DNA of 64,000 nucleotides from Martinezella lusitana (GTDB lineage: Bacteria > Pseudomonadota > Alphaproteobacteria > Rhizobiales > Rhizobiaceae). The stretch is taken from assembly GCF_016901135.1 (NCBI RefSeq), contig NZ_JAFEVL010000045.1, forward strand, positions 124,001 through 188,000, in the 5' to 3' direction. Below the pieces are notes generated by a model. That model had not been told where the DNA came from and did no database searches. It was given only the letters and a program-made list of their open reading frames with translations. Below, in pieces: positions 60,835 through 64,000 of the stretch (position 1 is the stretch's first letter; each line of letters opens with the position of its first letter). The position numbers and the translations under genes are program-made.

Positions 60835-61779
60835 TTACAGGTAGTCGCGCCGCACGCCCTCGATCACATCAAGCAGGCGCTCCTTGCAGGAGGCGAGCGC
60901 GCTATCCTTGCTCAGCTGTGGCTTTGCCTTGCTCGCCTGCCACAGCGCGAGTGCTGAAGGCATGGCAAGCGCCTGCTTCGCCATCACCCGGAGCGGGGTC
61001 TGTTCAGGGTCGGCGAGTAGGATGCTTCCCCCGTGCCGCTGCTTTTCAAGCTCCGCTGCAGCCTGTTGATCGCGCTCGAAACCGACGCCCCAGAAGCGGG
61101 CGCCCTTGGCGATCGCCTCGGCCCGGGTGGAGACCGGAATGTGCTTCGGCGCATAGGTGATCCCGAGGGAGCGCGCCCAGTCGTTCCATTTGAAGCTGTT
61201 GATCGAGCGCGAGGAGCTGACCGCGATCCACGGCACGCGGAAGGCATCGGCAAGGATTGCGCCATGCATGGACTCCGCGACGATCAGCTCGGATGTCGCA
61301 AGCTCGCGGATCACGGCTTTGGCCTCGCCGCGTGGATCGAGATAGGAAAGGCCGACCGTCTTGCAGATCTCAGGCCAGAGACCGGCGGCCGCCGACTCCC
61401 AATGGGGTATGAAGGTGCGCCTGCCTGATTTCGGCAGGTTCTGGAATTCCGGCATCTCCGTCACGAGTACGGCCGGATCGACAATGCCCATCTCGGCGGG
61501 CAGGCCGGCTTTTTGCGCCGTCAGCGGGCCGCGCACACTGCGGACGTCCCATTTTGACTTGTCGCCCGTATCGGGAAGCGAACCGTAGCCGAAGCCGCTG
61601 CCGATGACGAGCTTGTGGCCGTCGGTCGGCAATATCTCCGTATTGAGAACGGTGCCGACGCCGACCAGCAATGTTTCATCATGAACGTTGCGAAGGCCGG
61701 GAAGTAGAAAATCCCAGAGCCAGAGATTGAGATCGTCACCGAAATTGCCATGGGTAGATTCCCAGTGGAACGGCTTCAT
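60835..61779 (-). CDS. exoV: Succinoglycan ketal pyruvyltransferase
   Basis: 314 residues, polysaccharide pyruvyl transferase family, which adds the pyruvate ketal to the terminal glucose using PEP. N-terminal NFGDDLNLWLWDFLLPG, then SVRGPLTAQKAGLP and SELIVAESMHGAILADAFRVPWIAVSS with the conserved SxHG. ATG 61779 has AAGGAG 7 bases upstream; the frame is open to 61863 without such a site. Convergent with exoU. Confidence 0.92.
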   Translation of the reverse strand: MKPFHWESTHGNFGDDLNLWLWDFLLPGLRNVHDETLLVGVGTVLNTEILPTDGHKLVIGSGFGYGSLPDTGDKSKWDVRSVRGPLTAQKAGLPAEMGIVDPAVLVTEMPEFQNLPKSGRRTFIPHWESAAAGLWPEICKTVGLSYLDPRGEAKAVIRELATSELIVAESMHGAILADAFRVPWIAVSSSRSINSFKWNDWARSLGITYAPKHIPVSTRAEAIAKGARFWGVGFERDQQAAAELEKQRHGGSILLADPEQTPLRVMAKQALAMPSALALWQASKAKPQLSKDSALASCKERLLDVIEGVRRDYL

Positions 61780-61866
61780 GCAGGACTCCTTGCTGATCCA
61801 AACGATAGCGGGGCATGCCGTGGCTCTTTCAATGCGGCATGCGCAGCTTATGCTGCGCTGCAAAAT

Positions 61867-62826
61867 CTAGGGCGCGAGCTTGCCCACGGCAAGCTTCATC
61901 GCGCTTTGTAAAATAACAGGGTCGCGCAAGGCCCATTTCGCCAGCAGTCCGAATTGCGGCATTTGCCGCCGCTTGACCTGCCGCGCCTGGCTCCAAAGCG
62001 CCTGGCGGCGGGCACGATTCTTGTAGAGCCGAATGGCGGCGACATCCTGCGGCCGGCGCGAAAATCTCTGTTCAAGCGTATTGAGTGCCGTCCATGTGTT
62101 GAACTGCTGACGCAAGAACTGCGGTGAATCATTGTCGATGCTGTGGAAGATGTTCACGCCTTCGCCGCGCACCGCACCGGCGTCCTCGCACAACAACACG
62201 CGCTTGGCCGCCAGGACGCAGTCGCAAAAGAAAAGAACGTCTTCGGCTGCCAGCCGCAACGTGGGTTCAAAGCGGATCTTCTCGAAGAGGGGGCGCCCGA
62301 TCACCATGCAGGACATGTGCAGAAAGCTCCAGTCCTGCAACATGACGCTGGCGATATCGGGGATCTCGATCACCGAGGGCCTCTCGGAGATCCGCACGTT
62401 CTTAGTCGATTTTTCGAGTTCCGCGATACCGAAATGGTAGTAAAACTCGTCGCCTCCATCAATGGAATCCCAGTAGCAATCGGCATCGTGCCGCGTCAGC
62501 GTCTCGAATGCATTGTGTAGGTGATCCGGCGCCCATTCATCATCGGAATCGAGAAATGCCACGAACCGGCTTTCGGCCGGCACATTGTCGAGACCGGTGT
62601 TGCGCGCCCCGCCCGGGCCGGCATTTGCCTGGCGGATCACCTTGATGCGTGCTCGCTCTTCACTGCTCAGCGACTGCAGCTCGCCTTCCACTGCAAGTGG
62701 TGATTCATCGTCGACGATGAGAATATCGAAATCCTGAAACGTCTGCCGAGATATCGACCTCAAAGCGCGTTGCAGAATGCCCGTCTGCTTCTGATAGAAC
62801 GGAATAACAATCGTGATCGATGCCAT
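61867..62826 (-). CDS. exoW: Succinoglycan glucosyltransferase ExoW (GT2)
   Basis: 319 residues, the length of S. meliloti ExoW. SITIVIPFYQKQTGILQRALRSI and ILIVDDESPLAVE start the GT-A domain; AGPGGARNTGLD and FVAFLDSDDEWAPDHL carry the donor-binding Asp residues. ExoW is known to add the seventh sugar in beta-1,3 linkage. ATG 62826 is chosen since the GT2 domain begins at once. It precedes exoV by 87 bases on the same strand. Confidence 0.92.
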   Translation of the reverse strand: MASITIVIPFYQKQTGILQRALRSISRQTFQDFDILIVDDESPLAVEGELQSLSSEERARIKVIRQANAGPGGARNTGLDNVPAESRFVAFLDSDDEWAPDHLHNAFETLTRHDADCYWDSIDGGDEFYYHFGIAELEKSTKNVRISERPSVIEIPDIASVMLQDWSFLHMSCMVIGRPLFEKIRFEPTLRLAAEDVLFFCDCVLAAKRVLLCEDAGAVRGEGVNIFHSIDNDSPQFLRQQFNTWTALNTLEQRFSRRPQDVAAIRLYKNRARRQALWSQARQVKRRQMPQFGLLAKWALRDPVILQSAMKLAVGKLAP

Positions 62827-63555
62827 TTTCCCGCCTTTACGGTTTTTAGTCCAAGAGTTTTCGGCCTCATCCCCCGGGGACGTAACCATCGGCTTTTCGG
62901 CTGTCTCCATCACCGTTCACAGGCAGTTTGCCCGGTGATGGATGCTGCCACGACGCCAACAGGTAGCGTTCATTCGATGCGGAGCAATGTCAAAGAGAGC
63001 GTTTTATCGAAGATTGTGCTCGGATAGTGTGAAGCGCCGGTGGGCGCATGCTGTCGAATGGCGGTGAAAGCCGCGCGATCCGGGAACGGTCTTGTCATCG
63101 AGTTTCCAGGCGGCATCGGCGCCGCCAGCTTGGTCTGGCTACAGCCATGAGAGGTGCATGGTCGCACGAATTTCCCATCAGGATTGAAACATTGTCGTAT
63201 TTTGGTCATGCTTCATCGCGAAATCCTACCGCGATGCAAAAAAATCTTCACCTTCCGGCAAAAAAATAGAGGCTGTGTGAAGAGTATATACCGCGTCGCG
63301 GTCAAAATATTTAAATTTGCTTAAATGCCTTTGGCTCCATAGGTTTTCTGGCATCTAAATCGTTTGGTTCGGTCTTTTCCTCGGCCTCGAACCATCGCGT
63401 TGCGGCCCGATCAGACGCCGTTTGACCCTCATTTTTGCTGCACTGCCATATTCCCTTTCCCAAGAGCGCCCTAGGTTATCGTGTGCGGGCTCTGCTCGAC
63501 TCTGATTGAAATGGCTGCGAGGGGGGTGCGGCCCGAAAAAGGGGTGACAGACATC
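62827..63555. promoter_or_regulatory. Intergenic region between divergent exoW and exoH
   Basis: No convincing gene; short frames lack ribosome sites. An AT-rich tract at about 63235-63360 includes the 13-bp palindrome ACCGCGTCGCGGT (63290-63302), followed by AAAATATTTAAATTT. In S. meliloti exoT and exoI lie between exoW and exoH; neither is present here. MucR is reported to act upstream of exoH. Confidence 0.5.
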
Positions 63556-64000
63556 GTGAACGTGACTGCCAACGTGTCTTCGCGGATAAACCTCATGCGT
63601 TTTGTGCTCATCTCGGGCATCATATTTGTTCATATTCCATTCGATGCGGATAGTAGCCCGTTCAGCGACGCCTACGGCCTGTTTGACTGGATTCGGGTTT
63701 TTCTACGCGAGAGTCTGTTTCGCGTCGGCGTTCCCTGCCTCAGCGTTATCTCAGGCTATCTGCTGTTCCGTCATGGAGCAGTGTCATTGGACTATGGCAA
63801 GACCATCCGGCGCAAGGTGAAGACGGTTCTCCTGCCATTCGCCTTGTGGAACTGCGCTTTCTTTCTGTTCGTCCTGGTCCTGCAGAGCTACGGCATCAGC
63901 GACGGCTATATGCCTGATCTGTCGAGCGCCAACCTGCACACGCTTTCCACGCTTCTGTTCGCGATCGACGGCACGCCGATCAATCTGCCGCTGTATTTCC
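63556..64000 (+). CDS. exoH: Succinoglycan succinyltransferase ExoH (acyltransferase 3), 3' end cut by window
   Basis: About 148 residues are visible of a membrane acyltransferase, read by direct translation: SSRINLMRFVLISGIIFVHIPFDA, then RESLFRVGVPCLSVISGYLLFRHGA and KVKTVLLPFALWNCAFFLFVLVLQSYG. This matches the start of acyltransferase 3 proteins and its place matches ExoH, which succinylates succinoglycan. GTG 63556 is chosen, with AAGGGG 11 bases upstream; GTG 63544 and ATG 63511 are in frame, so the start is uncertain. Confidence 0.8.
   Translation, partial: MNVTANVSSRINLMRFVLISGIIFVHIPFDADSSPFSDAYGLFDWIRVFLRESLFRVGVPCLSVISGYLLFRHGAVSLDYGKTIRRKVKTVLLPFALWNCAFFLFVLVLQSYGISDGYMPDLSSANLHTLSTLLFAIDGTPINLPLYF

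Noticed and set aside
62970..63209. Small minus-strand frame in the exoW-exoH gap
   Set aside because: No ribosome site, no hydrophobic or domain pattern, and composition like non-coding sequence.
63602..63820. 72-codon plus-strand frame at the right end
   Set aside because: It is a +1 shadow of exoH, which runs in another frame to the window end.
1..64000. CRISPR arrays, tRNA or rRNA genes, insertion sequences, replication origin
   Set aside because: No regularly spaced repeats, no tRNA-like cloverleaf noticed, no transposase, integrase or repABC-like product among the translated frames. A tRNA scan would be needed to exclude tRNAs fully.

Overview
The window looks like part of a replicon from a Rhizobiaceae alphaproteobacterium (Rhizobium or Sinorhizobium type). 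It is GC-rich and densely coded. It carries a succinoglycan (exo) gene block, an agp-type alpha-galactoside operon next to an AraC regulator, and protocatechuate (pca) genes followed by an ABC importer. In Sinorhizobium meliloti these traits lie on the pSymB chromid, so a chromid or megaplasmid is a reasonable guess, but no replication genes are visible. I saw no rRNA, tRNA, CRISPR array, transposase, integrase or phage gene. Both ends cut genes (pcaG on the left, exoH on the right).

Layout. (1) 1-6355: end of a pca operon (pcaG, pcaB), then a five-gene branched-chain-amino-acid-type ABC importer that is probably the protocatechuate transporter PcaMNVWX. (2) 6552-10819: a fused HyuA/HyuB 5-oxoprolinase-like enzyme and a MarR-like regulator, with a 34-bp imperfect palindrome just before the enzyme gene. 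(3) 11109-34147: a locus rich in cyclic-nucleotide and glycan genes. It holds an MBL hydrolase, a polysaccharide deacetylase-like protein, four glycosyltransferases, two methyltransferases, a six-TM/ferredoxin/cyclase fusion, a DUF3095 protein with cyclase-like motifs, a second divergent cyclase, a peptide-type ABC importer, a 904-aa ABC exporter-like protein with a ruined nucleotide-binding domain, a cyclic-nucleotide-binding protein and a CYTH protein. (4) 34187-35329: FAH-family hydrolase. (5) 35511-48134: agp-type alpha-galactoside uptake and hydrolysis operon (two GH4 enzymes, SBP, two permeases, double ATPase) on the minus strand, with a divergent AraC activator and a GH2 beta-galactosidase-like enzyme. 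(6) 48220-54349: a GntR regulator with two winged helices, an aldo/keto reductase and a ribose-type sugar ABC importer. (7) 54365-64000: succinoglycan genes exoZ, Q, F, Y (minus), exoX, U (plus), exoV, W (minus) and the start of exoH (plus).

How it fits together. Regions 1, 2, 5 and 6 are uptake-plus-catabolism modules for plant-derived compounds: aromatics, 5-oxoproline-like amides, raffinose-family sugars and aldoses. Region 7 makes and decorates exopolysaccharide. Region 3 is the least explained. Genes for making and sensing cyclic nucleotides are interleaved with glycosyltransferases and an apparently non-hydrolysing ABC protein. My working inference is a cyclic-nucleotide-controlled system for a surface glycan, with the degenerate ABC protein as its most unusual part. 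No annotation here was checked by a database search; all rests on reading the sequence and recalling families.
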